DNA from: Pseudoalteromonas phenolica
Lineage (GTDB): Bacteria > Pseudomonadota > Gammaproteobacteria > Enterobacterales > Alteromonadaceae
Direction: 5' to 3'
DNA: 64,000 bases
Assembly (NCBI RefSeq): GCF_001444405.1
Contig: NZ_CP013188.1
Coordinates: forward strand, 434,001-498,000
Positions within the stretch are counted from its first letter, which is position 1; every line of letters begins with the position of its first letter. The notes beneath the pieces were generated by a model. It was not told the origin of the DNA. It saw nothing but the letters and a program-made list of their open reading frames with translations, and searched no databases. Below are positions 24,029 through 30,630 of this stretch, one piece after another. Both the position numbers and the translations under genes were made by a program.

Positions 24029-24059
24029 GAATCGTGCAAAACTATATCGTGCGCGATTC
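24029..24059. promoter_or_regulatory. Probable OhrR operator ahead of glutathione peroxidase
   Basis: GAATCGTGC (24029-24037) and GCGCGATTC (24051-24059) form an inverted repeat with one mismatch, and within it ATCGTGCGCGAT (24046-24057) is itself a near-palindrome. It lies 23-53 bp upstream of the peroxidase start, where a repressor would block the promoter. The link to OhrR is by position and symmetry. Confidence 0.55.
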
Positions 24060-24072
24060 AAAAGGTCAAATG

Positions 24073-25029
24073 TTAATCTGTTAATGATATTTTGTAGTCT
24101 AGTGCTAAGTGATCACTACCAGGCAGTGAATGAGTTTTGAATTGAGTAACTTTAATCGAATTACTTGTTAAACAATGATCGATAGGCAGGCCTGTTAACC
24201 ACCCATAAGGATGTAAATACTTATGGGCATGCCAAGATGCATACATACCAGTTTGTTGATAGCAAGGAGTCAGCAAGTGATGACGTGGAAAATGATTTGA
24301 CCAAGGTGTGGTATTAAAGTCACCTGCCACAAGAACATGTTTACTTTTAGTAAATTCCACTAAAGGTTGTACACTGCTCAATAACACGTTGCGTTTTTGC
24401 CATTTATCAAGGTTACGTGGTGAGGGTGGGTGCAATAAAATAAGGTCGAGATTTTGTTTTGGCAATTGCAAAGTCAAGGTAATAACAGTGCCTTTCCTTG
24501 GTAAGATCTTGTGCTTTTTTATATTGATAAGTGGGTATTTACTAATTACTCCCATGCCATCAGGAAAGCCATCGTAATCACCATCACCAAACTTATAACG
24601 TTTACCTGTTATTTCAAGAAATAGCGGCTTTTGCTCTTGGTTAAATTCGTAAAAAAGATATAAGTCGGCATTGAGTGAGTTTAGTTCTTCAACGGCAGTT
24701 CTTAGCACTGGGTTGAAGTAACTTAAGTTTGCCTGAACGATGTGCAGCTTGAGGGGCTCGTTTAAAGACTCGGTTTCTAGAGGTTGTGCCTTACTAAACA
24801 ACCAAAGGTGGTTACTGGCAAACAGTAGGATTGAAACAGCTGCGGATATCGCGCCGATTTTTACCGACTTTAGCAGCAAGGGAATGCTTAAAAACAGCGC
24901 TAATAACAAGAAGTGAAGTTGAAAGTTACTCAGTAAATCGAACAGATAATAGTCGCTGCTAAATGCCATTGATGGCAGCAAGATAAGCGTGAGTAAAATC
25001 AGCTCGATTAGCAGTAAAATTAACAACAA
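24073..25029 (-). CDS. Membrane-anchored endonuclease/exonuclease/phosphatase family protein
   Basis: 318 residues from a TTG at 25029 (GGTGA five nt upstream; no ATG is in frame). Three hydrophobic segments occupy about residues 1-75, then a soluble DNase I-like domain: QANLSYFNP, YLFYEF (metal Glu), LILLHPPSPRN, HVLVAGDFNTTPWSNHF (GDFN) and the C-terminal GSDHLALDYK (SDH). These match the EEP superfamily catalytic residues. Substrate may be DNA, phospholipid or inositol phosphate. Proteins of this architecture are common and uncharacterised. The catalytic domain most likely faces the periplasm. Confidence 0.88.
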   Translation of the reverse strand: MLLILLLIELILLTLILLPSMAFSSDYYLFDLLSNFQLHFLLLALFLSIPLLLKSVKIGAISAAVSILLFASNHLWLFSKAQPLETESLNEPLKLHIVQANLSYFNPVLRTAVEELNSLNADLYLFYEFNQEQKPLFLEITGKRYKFGDGDYDGFPDGMGVISKYPLINIKKHKILPRKGTVITLTLQLPKQNLDLILLHPPSPRNLDKWQKRNVLLSSVQPLVEFTKSKHVLVAGDFNTTPWSNHFPRHHLLTPCYQQTGMYASWHAHKYLHPYGWLTGLPIDHCLTSNSIKVTQFKTHSLPGSDHLALDYKISLTD

Positions 25030-25129
25030 TGCATCACCAAATTTTAAATTAATTTAGCTAAATTTTAGTCTAGGTGACACAAAAATGAGAAGTTTTGAAG
25101 TTTAATATGAAAGACCACTCTTGATTGAA

Positions 25130-25612
25130 CTAGCTTGCTCGGTTATCAATCCACTCACTCATTACCACATGGGTTTTTATCTTCACAAAATCAGGCTGAG
25201 CGTCAAGATGTTCACGAATTTCGTGTAAGCGCTGCATAGATTCTGCTTGAACAAATACCAATAAATCCATATCACCCGTGATCCCACGGCAGGTAACCAC
25301 TTCTGGAATAGCCTGAAATAAAGGCACGACTTCAGAGCAACGCGCGCATTGGTGTTGTATTTCAAAATAAGCAGACACTCCCACTTTTTGGGACTCGCTA
25401 AGCAGCACTTGATAGCCTTTAATTACACCATTTTGTTCGAGTTTTTTAATTCTTTCGGTCACGGCAGAGCGAGATAGGCTTACAGTATCGGCAATGGCAG
25501 AGACGCTTTGACGCGCATTCTTTTTTAATTCTGCAATGATCTGTTTGTCGAATTTATCCACTTTAGAGGTCTTTTTGTTGTCCAAAACAGGTTCAGATTT
25601 TACACGCCCCAC
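25130..25612 (-). CDS. Lrp/AsnC family transcriptional regulator
   Basis: 160 residues from a GTG at 25612 with no clear ribosome site. An N-terminal extension of about 20 residues precedes the helix-turn-helix FDKQIIAELKKNARQSVSAIADTVSLSRSAVTERIKKLEQNGVIKGY. The C-terminal RAM domain (TGDMDLLVFVQ) would bind an amino acid and build octamers. Two Cys in HQCARCSEV are unusual for the family. Target unknown; the divergent region to 25939 holds no amino-acid gene. It is not the global Lrp, judging by the divergent sequence. Confidence 0.9.
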   Translation of the reverse strand: MGRVKSEPVLDNKKTSKVDKFDKQIIAELKKNARQSVSAIADTVSLSRSAVTERIKKLEQNGVIKGYQVLLSESQKVGVSAYFEIQHQCARCSEVVPLFQAIPEVVTCRGITGDMDLLVFVQAESMQRLHEIREHLDAQPDFVKIKTHVVMSEWIDNRAS

Positions 25613-25938
25613 ATTTATATGAAAGCGGATAACTTCTGGTTATTCAAAATTATTGCAGTCTTTTCACATTGGTTTAATTAGCATAGAAAAAACTAATTTA
25701 CATTTTCGCAGAGTTTGTTGTGTAAACTGAGATTAAAAGTATTGGCGAGGGTTAAAATTTAAGGCTTAGAAACGTGGTGATATTTATTTGATCCCAAAAA
25801 ACTCAACAGTGTTGTTACATTTTTGGTTCTTTGGTGCTATTAATTAACCCTGATAAGGCAATTTTTAGATTAAGCCATGGGGTATATCAATTTTATGTTT
25901 GTTACTTTTATTGCGCATGTAAGTGCTTAGTTGTTTTT
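25613..25938. other. Intergenic region between Lrp-type regulator and diguanylate cyclase
   Basis: About 325 bp when the cyclase is started at ATG 25939. The upstream in-frame TTG at 25831 would add 36 residues that look like translated non-coding DNA. I see no RNA gene, no c-di-GMP riboswitch core and no strong inverted repeat. Confidence 0.5.
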
Positions 25939-27048
25939 ATGCAAAATAAAAAGACTAATTTGGCCAGCCAAAACCTCTGCAACGACTTATACTCGCGCTC
26001 TAAAATAGGGCCTCTTTTTTACGTATTATCTACCCTTATTACAGGCTTCTTAGCTGATTATTATGCTTCATTATCAATGCCGTTTATTGCAGCAATGTTC
26101 GTATTAGTAATTACAGCAATTGCAAGATTAATGGCTCGTCCGCCGCAAAACACAAAAGATTCACGAGATGCATTTATAAAAAAGCACTGGCTGCTCGTTT
26201 TTTGTTGTGTGGTGACTTGGTCAATCTTTTTTAGCTGGACAGTCTATGAGTTGGGTTTAAGCTCAGCGTTTATATTTGGGTTAGTTAGTACGATTAACTT
26301 TTCTACTGCGATTGCGCATCAATTTAGCCCGCATTTAAAAAGGGCTCTGTTTTGTAGTTTGCTGTGTTTATTACCCACATTGGTCGTGATTATTCTGTTT
26401 CAACCATCTCTGCATGTCGCTGCGTTAGCGCTTGCGCTTTATATCCCTTATTTATTACTCACTGCGAAAAATAGCCATAAAGAGTACTTCGAGCATTTGA
26501 ATAACAAATTGCAACTTGAAGCTGCGCTTCTAGAAGTTGAACTCTTGTCTATTACTGATGGATTAACTGGGTTATATAATCGCAGAGAGTTTAATAACCA
26601 ACTTGGTCGGGCGTTTGCCACTAGCAACCGAACAAAACAAGCTGTGAGCTTAATATTATGTGATATTGATGACTTTAAAAAAATTAATGACAGTTATAGC
26701 CATACAGCAGGCGATGACTGCCTAATACATGTTGCTAAAGTGCTCAAAAATGTGTTCTCTCGGGAGACGGATATTATTGCGCGCGTTGGTGGGGAGGAGT
26801 TTGCAATAATAGTACTCAGTGATAGCGAAAATTCAGCCATGAAAAGTGCAGAGAACTTTCAGCAACTTTTAAGCGCTTCAGTGTGTTCTACCCAAGGACA
26901 TGAAATCTCTTTAACAGCCAGTATTGGGGTCGTGTGTTATCAAGCCCAGACAAGTATTAAGCCACACCAGCTTTACGATTTAGCAGATTCAGCCATGTAT
27001 AGAGCAAAAAATAAAGGCAAAAATAGAGTTGAATACACCACGCTTTAG
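25939..27048 (+). CDS. Diguanylate cyclase with membrane sensor domain
   Basis: 369 residues from the ATG at 25939. About six membrane helices (residues about 25-190) form the sensor, followed by a short helical linker and a GGDEF domain: SITDGLTGLYNRREFN, LCDIDDFKKINDSYSHTAGDDCL and the active-site motif RVGGEEFAII. The GGEEF signature is intact, so synthesis of cyclic di-GMP from two GTP is expected. No EAL domain. The RxxD inhibitory site five residues before GGEEF is not present (TDIIARVGGEEF). The signal is unknown. Confidence 0.92.
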   Translation: MQNKKTNLASQNLCNDLYSRSKIGPLFYVLSTLITGFLADYYASLSMPFIAAMFVLVITAIARLMARPPQNTKDSRDAFIKKHWLLVFCCVVTWSIFFSWTVYELGLSSAFIFGLVSTINFSTAIAHQFSPHLKRALFCSLLCLLPTLVVIILFQPSLHVAALALALYIPYLLLTAKNSHKEYFEHLNNKLQLEAALLEVELLSITDGLTGLYNRREFNNQLGRAFATSNRTKQAVSLILCDIDDFKKINDSYSHTAGDDCLIHVAKVLKNVFSRETDIIARVGGEEFAIIVLSDSENSAMKSAENFQQLLSASVCSTQGHEISLTASIGVVCYQAQTSIKPHQLYDLADSAMYRAKNKGKNRVEYTTL

Positions 27049-27158
27049 TGGGAGAAAGCTGCGCATATCGATGAATGAAAAAATTGGCAAAACGGTCATG
27101 ACCTTATAAAATGCGCGCAGCTGAACACGTGCGCGCGAGTCAATTCTTTATACCATTT

Positions 27159-28178
27159 TCAAAAAAGATTAAGACCAAATACCTCTTTTACATCAAACAA
27201 AACCTGTTGCGTTTTTTGGTCGGCGATGGCGCTACCTCTTTTTAAAATATCAATTAATTGCGCTTTGTCATCAAGATATATGGAACGCCTTTCTCGAATT
27301 GGTGAAATGAGTGTTTGCAAGCAATCTTCTAAAATCTTTTTGGTTGTTCCGTCACCTAATCCACCTTGCTGGTATTGTTTTTTGAGTTCAGTAATATAAT
27401 TCGTATCAGGGTGAAACGCATCTAGGTAAGTGAAAACTACATTGCCCTCAACCTGCCCAGGATCTTCAACTCGCAAGTGATTTGGGTCGGTATACATCGA
27501 CTTTACCGCGGTACGAATATCTTTTTCACTTGCGCCCAAATTAATGGTGTTGCCCATGGTTTTAGACATTTTGTTTTTACCATCGGTACTTGGTAAGCGC
27601 GGCGCATTACTTAATAACGCGCGGCATTCATTTAAAATCGGTTTACCAGCAAGTGAATTGATTTTTCTCACAATTTCATTGGTTTGCTCAAGCATAGGTA
27701 ACTGGTCATCTCCCACCGGAATAAGCGTGGCATTAAACGCGGTGATATCCGCAGCTTGCGAAATTGGGTAGGTTAAAAACCCTGCGGGAACACTGCGATT
27801 AAAAGCTTTACTTTGAATTTCACTTTTCACCGTTGGGTTACGCTCTAAGCGCGAAATGGTGACCAGATTACTATAAAACATCGAAAGTTCTGCAAGTGCA
27901 GGCAGTTTCGATTGCAAACAAATAGTGGTTTTAAGAGGATCGATACCCACAGCCAAATAATCAGCCACCACATTTAAAATGTTTTCGCTGACTTTTTTTG
28001 GTGTATGGGCGTTATCTGTTAAGCCCTGCATATCAGCGACTAAAATGGTTTGTTCGTGAATATGTTGAAGCTGGATACGTTGTTTTAGAGAGCCTACATA
28101 ATGCCCCAAATGCAAAGGGCCGGTGGCTCTATCGCCCGTTAAAATAATTTCTTTTTGCTGCGATGTTGTTTGTTTCAT
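27159..28178 (-). CDS. trpS: Tryptophanyl-tRNA synthetase, divergent type II-like form
   Basis: 339 residues. Charges tRNA-Trp. The class I signatures are present: GPLHLGHYVGS (HIGH type) near residues 20-30 and NKMSKTMGN (KMSKS). The opening ILTGDRATGPLHLGHYVGSLKQR is characteristic of the second TrpRS lineage, not of the E. coli TrpS (FSGAQPSG.LTIGNYMGAL). A genome carrying this form often also has a standard trpS, which would then be elsewhere. The ATG at 28178 has GGAG seven nt upstream, but that site is held in a hairpin, and a Trp-rich leader peptide lies upstream (see 28181-28216 and 28279-28341). It is a lone gene, convergent with the cyclase. Confidence 0.95.
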   Translation of the reverse strand: MKQTTSQQKEIILTGDRATGPLHLGHYVGSLKQRIQLQHIHEQTILVADMQGLTDNAHTPKKVSENILNVVADYLAVGIDPLKTTICLQSKLPALAELSMFYSNLVTISRLERNPTVKSEIQSKAFNRSVPAGFLTYPISQAADITAFNATLIPVGDDQLPMLEQTNEIVRKINSLAGKPILNECRALLSNAPRLPSTDGKNKMSKTMGNTINLGASEKDIRTAVKSMYTDPNHLRVEDPGQVEGNVVFTYLDAFHPDTNYITELKKQYQQGGLGDGTTKKILEDCLQTLISPIRERRSIYLDDKAQLIDILKRGSAIADQKTQQVLFDVKEVFGLNLF

Positions 28179-28180
28179 TG

Positions 28181-28216
28181 TGTATCTCCAAGATAAAAAT
28201 GGCTACTGGAGATACA
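28181..28216 (-). promoter_or_regulatory. Hairpin sequestering the trpS ribosome-binding site (5:6)
   Basis: TGTATCTCC (28216-28208) is the exact complement of GGAGATACA (28189-28181) with an 18-nt loop. The second arm contains the trpS Shine-Dalgarno GGAG (28189-28186), so the folded form should block initiation. TATCTCC can alternatively pair with GGTAGGTA in the loop of the preceding hairpin (28245-28238; one bulge, one G-U). Confidence 0.8.
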
Positions 28217-28230
28217 GAAAAGACGCATTG

Positions 28231-28256
28231 CTTAAGCTACCTACCAGCAGCTTAAG
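28231..28256 (-). promoter_or_regulatory. Second leader hairpin of trpS (3:4)
   Basis: CTTAAGCT (28256-28249) and AGCTTAAG (28238-28231) form a perfect 8-bp stem with a 10-nt loop. No U-tract follows, so it is not a terminator. Its 5' part GCTGCT (28251-28246) can pair with AGCGGC (28278-28273) of the first hairpin, and its loop can pair with the arm of the ribosome-site hairpin, making it the switching element. Confidence 0.7.
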
Positions 28257-28272
28257 AATGTAAAAATCCTGC

Positions 28273-28291
28273 GCCGCTCTATTGAGAGCGC
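28273..28291 (-). promoter_or_regulatory. First leader hairpin of trpS (1:2), overlapping the end of the leader peptide
   Basis: GCGCTCT and AGAGC(G)GC pair around a CAAT loop. The 5' arm directly follows the two Trp codons and the stop codon of the leader lies in the loop, so a ribosome paused at the Trp codons would cover the 5' arm and prevent this hairpin. Confidence 0.7.
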
Positions 28292-28341
28292 CACCAAGGT
28301 GTGAATGATGTAATATTAGAAATGCGTAATGTATTTTTCAT
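28279..28341 (-). CDS. Leader peptide of trpS with tandem Trp codons
   Basis: A 20-codon frame from ATG 28341 to TAG 28281-28279, ending ...TSFTPWWRSQ. Trp codons 16 and 17 are adjacent (28296-28291). Trp-Trp in a 20-residue peptide directly upstream of a tryptophanyl-tRNA synthetase gene is the signature of a ribosome-stalling leader such as trpL. The ribosome site is weak (CGAG). It is followed by hairpins at 28273-28291, 28231-28256 and 28181-28216. Function as a Trp-charging sensor is inferred from this arrangement. Confidence 0.85.
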   Translation of the reverse strand: MKNTLRISNITSFTPWWRSQ

Positions 28342-28573
28342 AACGCTCGTAACTTATCAAACCTATACAAACTTAACAATCAATGATTTAACCTAGCTGT
28401 CTTAAAAAATGGAACCGCGGTTCTGTATTGACTGTTAATAGCATTGGTTATGAAAAAGTAGAAAGGCAGATCTTAGATTAAATCGTTGCTTATAGATAAA
28501 AATGTATGTAAAGGTTACAGGCACGGTTCATAGTGAAAAATTAGTTTATTTAGCAAAATTTCAAGGAATTCAA
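28342..28573. other. Divergent promoter region of trpS leader and VOC gene
   Basis: About 230 bp with no gene. It must contain the trpS leader promoter on the minus strand (weak candidates around TTGATT and TATAGG) and the promoter of the 28574 gene. No strong palindrome seen. Confidence 0.4.
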
Positions 28574-28936
28574 ATGCAAGTCGATGAAATTCGAGTATTC
28601 ATACCGAGTAAAGATTACGCGGTAAGTAAACGTTTTTATCAAGCGTTGGGTTTTAACATGGAGTATGTTTCTGAAGACTTAACTCTGTTTGATAATGGCA
28701 ACTGCTTTTTCTTTCTACAGCGATTTTATAACCAAGAATTTGCTGAAAATTTAATGATGCAGCTTTCGGTGCTTGATATTGAAGAAGTATTTGAACGAGT
28801 TGAAAGACTAGAGGGTTTTGATATTAAGTTTGAACCAATCAGCCAACAACGATGGGGTAAAGTGTTTTACCTATGGGGGCCATCAGGGGAGCTTTGGCAT
28901 ATTACTCAGTTTAATAGTCATACCAATCCTCAATAA
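28574..28936 (+). CDS. VOC family (glyoxalase-fold) protein
   Basis: 120 residues from the ATG at 28574 (MQVDEIRVFIPSKDYAVSKRF), which has AAGGA at ideal distance; an in-frame ATG at 28502 would add 24 residues without a ribosome site. The N-terminal VFIPSKDYAVSKRFYQALGF and C-terminal FYLWGPSGELWHITQF are the two ends of a VOC domain; the final His/Glu-region may bind metal. Substrate unknown. Third VOC protein in the window (also 6476-6853, 18499-18912); they are not close copies of each other. Confidence 0.85.
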   Translation: MQVDEIRVFIPSKDYAVSKRFYQALGFNMEYVSEDLTLFDNGNCFFFLQRFYNQEFAENLMMQLSVLDIEEVFERVERLEGFDIKFEPISQQRWGKVFYLWGPSGELWHITQFNSHTNPQ

Positions 28937-28985
28937 AAATCCTCTAAGTTACTTAACTCAATCGAATTGTAGGTATTTCGCTGGC

Positions 28986-29006
28986 AAACCGTCACTTTGA
29001 CGGTTT
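28986..29006. terminator. Hairpin after the VOC gene, possible terminator
   Basis: AAACCGTC / GACGGTTT, a perfect 8-bp stem with a 5-nt loop, 50 bp beyond the VOC stop and ahead of the exporter gene. Only TTTG follows, so termination would be weak. Confidence 0.45.
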
Positions 29007-29091
29007 GATGTGCTGAAAGTAGGTGAAATTGCGCAGAATGTAATGAATAACATTTATATACTAGCCCCATAATAACAAGGGGTAACGAGAA

Positions 29092-30345
29092 ATGAAAACA
29101 GATAAACAAGGTATCGGGCGCTGGCAAGGGGCGGGCATGATGGCCACCACTTTGTTAGGCACAGGGGTATTTATATTACCACAATTAACTGTGGCACAAG
29201 CAGAGTTCAGTGCGCTCTATGCTTGGATACTATTAACTCTGGCAATTGTTCCGGTTACGCTGATTTTTGGAAAATTGGCCGCACGATTTGCCCATGCGGC
29301 AGGGCCAGCGTATTTTGTCGAAAAAGCATTTGGCAAGGTTGCAGGCAGAGTGATTGGCTTAATGTTTATGTGTGTGGTGCCTATTGGCGCACCTGCTGCC
29401 ATTGTCATGACCTTTATGTTTGTGCAGCAAATTGTGCCAGTACAAGGGCAAGCTTTACTTTTAGGTCAGCTCTCTACCTTACTGTTTTTATGGCTAATAA
29501 ATTTACGCGGCATTCAAGTGTCAGCCAAATTGCAATTTGCGCTTACGCTAATCATTTTAACTTTGGTGATCTTACTATTTGGTAAAAGTAACCCAACTGC
29601 GGTCAATTTTAACTCCAGCTCATTCGATACCTATGCCATGCTTGGTGCTGCGGGTATCGCATTTTGGAGCTTCTTAGGTGTCGAGGCAATGTCGCATTTG
29701 TCGGATGACTTTAGAAACCCAGAAAAAGACATGATCCCAGCGATGCTCATCGGCACAGTATTAGTTGGTGCCGTTTACGTGGCCTGCACTTTATTAGTTA
29801 TCGCCTATCCGAACAACGAATCGCTCAGTATGGTTGGTCTGTTCAATGCGTTCTTCGGCGAATTATTCGGTCACAACGGCCATTATATTATCGGTGTATT
29901 AGGCGTCGCTGGTGGACTGGCAACCGTTAACGTATATACCGCTAGCCTTGCCCGTTTGATCTGTAGCTTCGCTGAGCAGGGCGTATTACCAAGCTATTTG
30001 GCAAAACGAAACGAATTCAATGTGCCTTTAAGCGCGCTCACCACGCTTATGCTAGTCATTGCACTGGTTTTAATCGTCACATTTTATAGCCAACAAGACC
30101 TAGAAGACTTAATTAACTGGGTGAACGGCGTGTTTGTTGTGATTTACGCCGCGGCCATGTTAGCGGCATGGCGATTACTGAGTGTGAAAAACCGCCCAAT
30201 GATTTTACTCGGTTTAGGGTTTTGCATAGCACTTGCCATCGGCATAGGCACACACATGATCTATGCATTCATTCTAATGGCCGTGATAACCCCATTTGTG
30301 ATGCTGCAAAAGAAAAAGCAGCTTACTAAAGTGAGTAATGCTTAG
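29092..30345 (+). CDS. yjeH: APC-family amino-acid exporter, YjeH type
   Basis: 417 residues with 11-12 membrane helices. The N-terminal block GIGRWQGAGMMATTLLGTGVFILPQL is the APC helix-1 substrate site and aligns with E. coli YjeH (QGIGLLSTSLLGTGVFAVPAL), as do FWSFLGVEAMSHLSDDFRNPEKDMIPAMLIG and NVYTASLARL. YjeH exports L-methionine and branched-chain amino acids. GAG-type ribosome site; the CCCC and GGGG flanking it (29072-29088) may form a small hairpin. It ends at a strong terminator (30381-30413). Confidence 0.85.
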   Translation: MKTDKQGIGRWQGAGMMATTLLGTGVFILPQLTVAQAEFSALYAWILLTLAIVPVTLIFGKLAARFAHAAGPAYFVEKAFGKVAGRVIGLMFMCVVPIGAPAAIVMTFMFVQQIVPVQGQALLLGQLSTLLFLWLINLRGIQVSAKLQFALTLIILTLVILLFGKSNPTAVNFNSSSFDTYAMLGAAGIAFWSFLGVEAMSHLSDDFRNPEKDMIPAMLIGTVLVGAVYVACTLLVIAYPNNESLSMVGLFNAFFGELFGHNGHYIIGVLGVAGGLATVNVYTASLARLICSFAEQGVLPSYLAKRNEFNVPLSALTTLMLVIALVLIVTFYSQQDLEDLINWVNGVFVVIYAAAMLAAWRLLSVKNRPMILLGLGFCIALAIGIGTHMIYAFILMAVITPFVMLQKKKQLTKVSNA

Positions 30346-30380
30346 CGTTGGGTTTGATGTTTAGAAATATTTAAAGTGAT

Positions 30381-30413
30381 AAAGGCATGAGGTGAGCGCT
30401 TCATGCCTTTTTT
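30381..30413 (+). terminator. Intrinsic terminator after the YjeH-type exporter
   Basis: AAAGGCATGA / TCATGCCTTT, a perfect 10-bp stem with a 10-nt loop, continued by Ts; 35 bp after the stop codon. Confidence 0.92.
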
Positions 30414-30462
30414 GTAGTGCTGGAAACGATTTTATAAAAGTAAAATTTATCTACTTAATAAG

Positions 30463-30505
30463 GCTATTTTTATTATTTTTCATATTAAAAAATAATAAAA
30501 ATGGC
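30463..30505. repeat. AT-rich inverted repeat upstream of the NACHT gene
   Basis: A perfect 15-bp A/T inverted repeat (30466-30480 with 30488-30502) around a 7-nt loop, extended by three more pairs (GCT/GGC with one G-U). It is not followed by a T-run on either strand. It lies about 130 bp ahead of the NACHT start in DNA of very low GC and may be a regulatory site or a boundary feature. Confidence 0.55.
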
Positions 30506-30630
30506 AATGACTTGGTTAATTTGGTAAAAGCATTTTAAAAATTTATTAAACCCTTATACGGAAAAATACAAATTACTCGTGTTTTTAATTATTGATATTG
30601 GGTTTCGCAAAAAATAAGGAAAAATTTTTT

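Noticed and set aside
27058..27122. GCTGCGCAT and ATGCGCGCAGC inverted match between convergent genes
   Set aside because: The loop of more than 40 nt and a bulge make a stable terminator hairpin doubtful.
28231..28256. Considered as a Rho-independent terminator (transcription attenuator) in the trpS leader
   Set aside because: The stem is not followed by a T-run (CAATGCGTCTTTT only), while the next hairpin masks the ribosome site, so translational control fits better.
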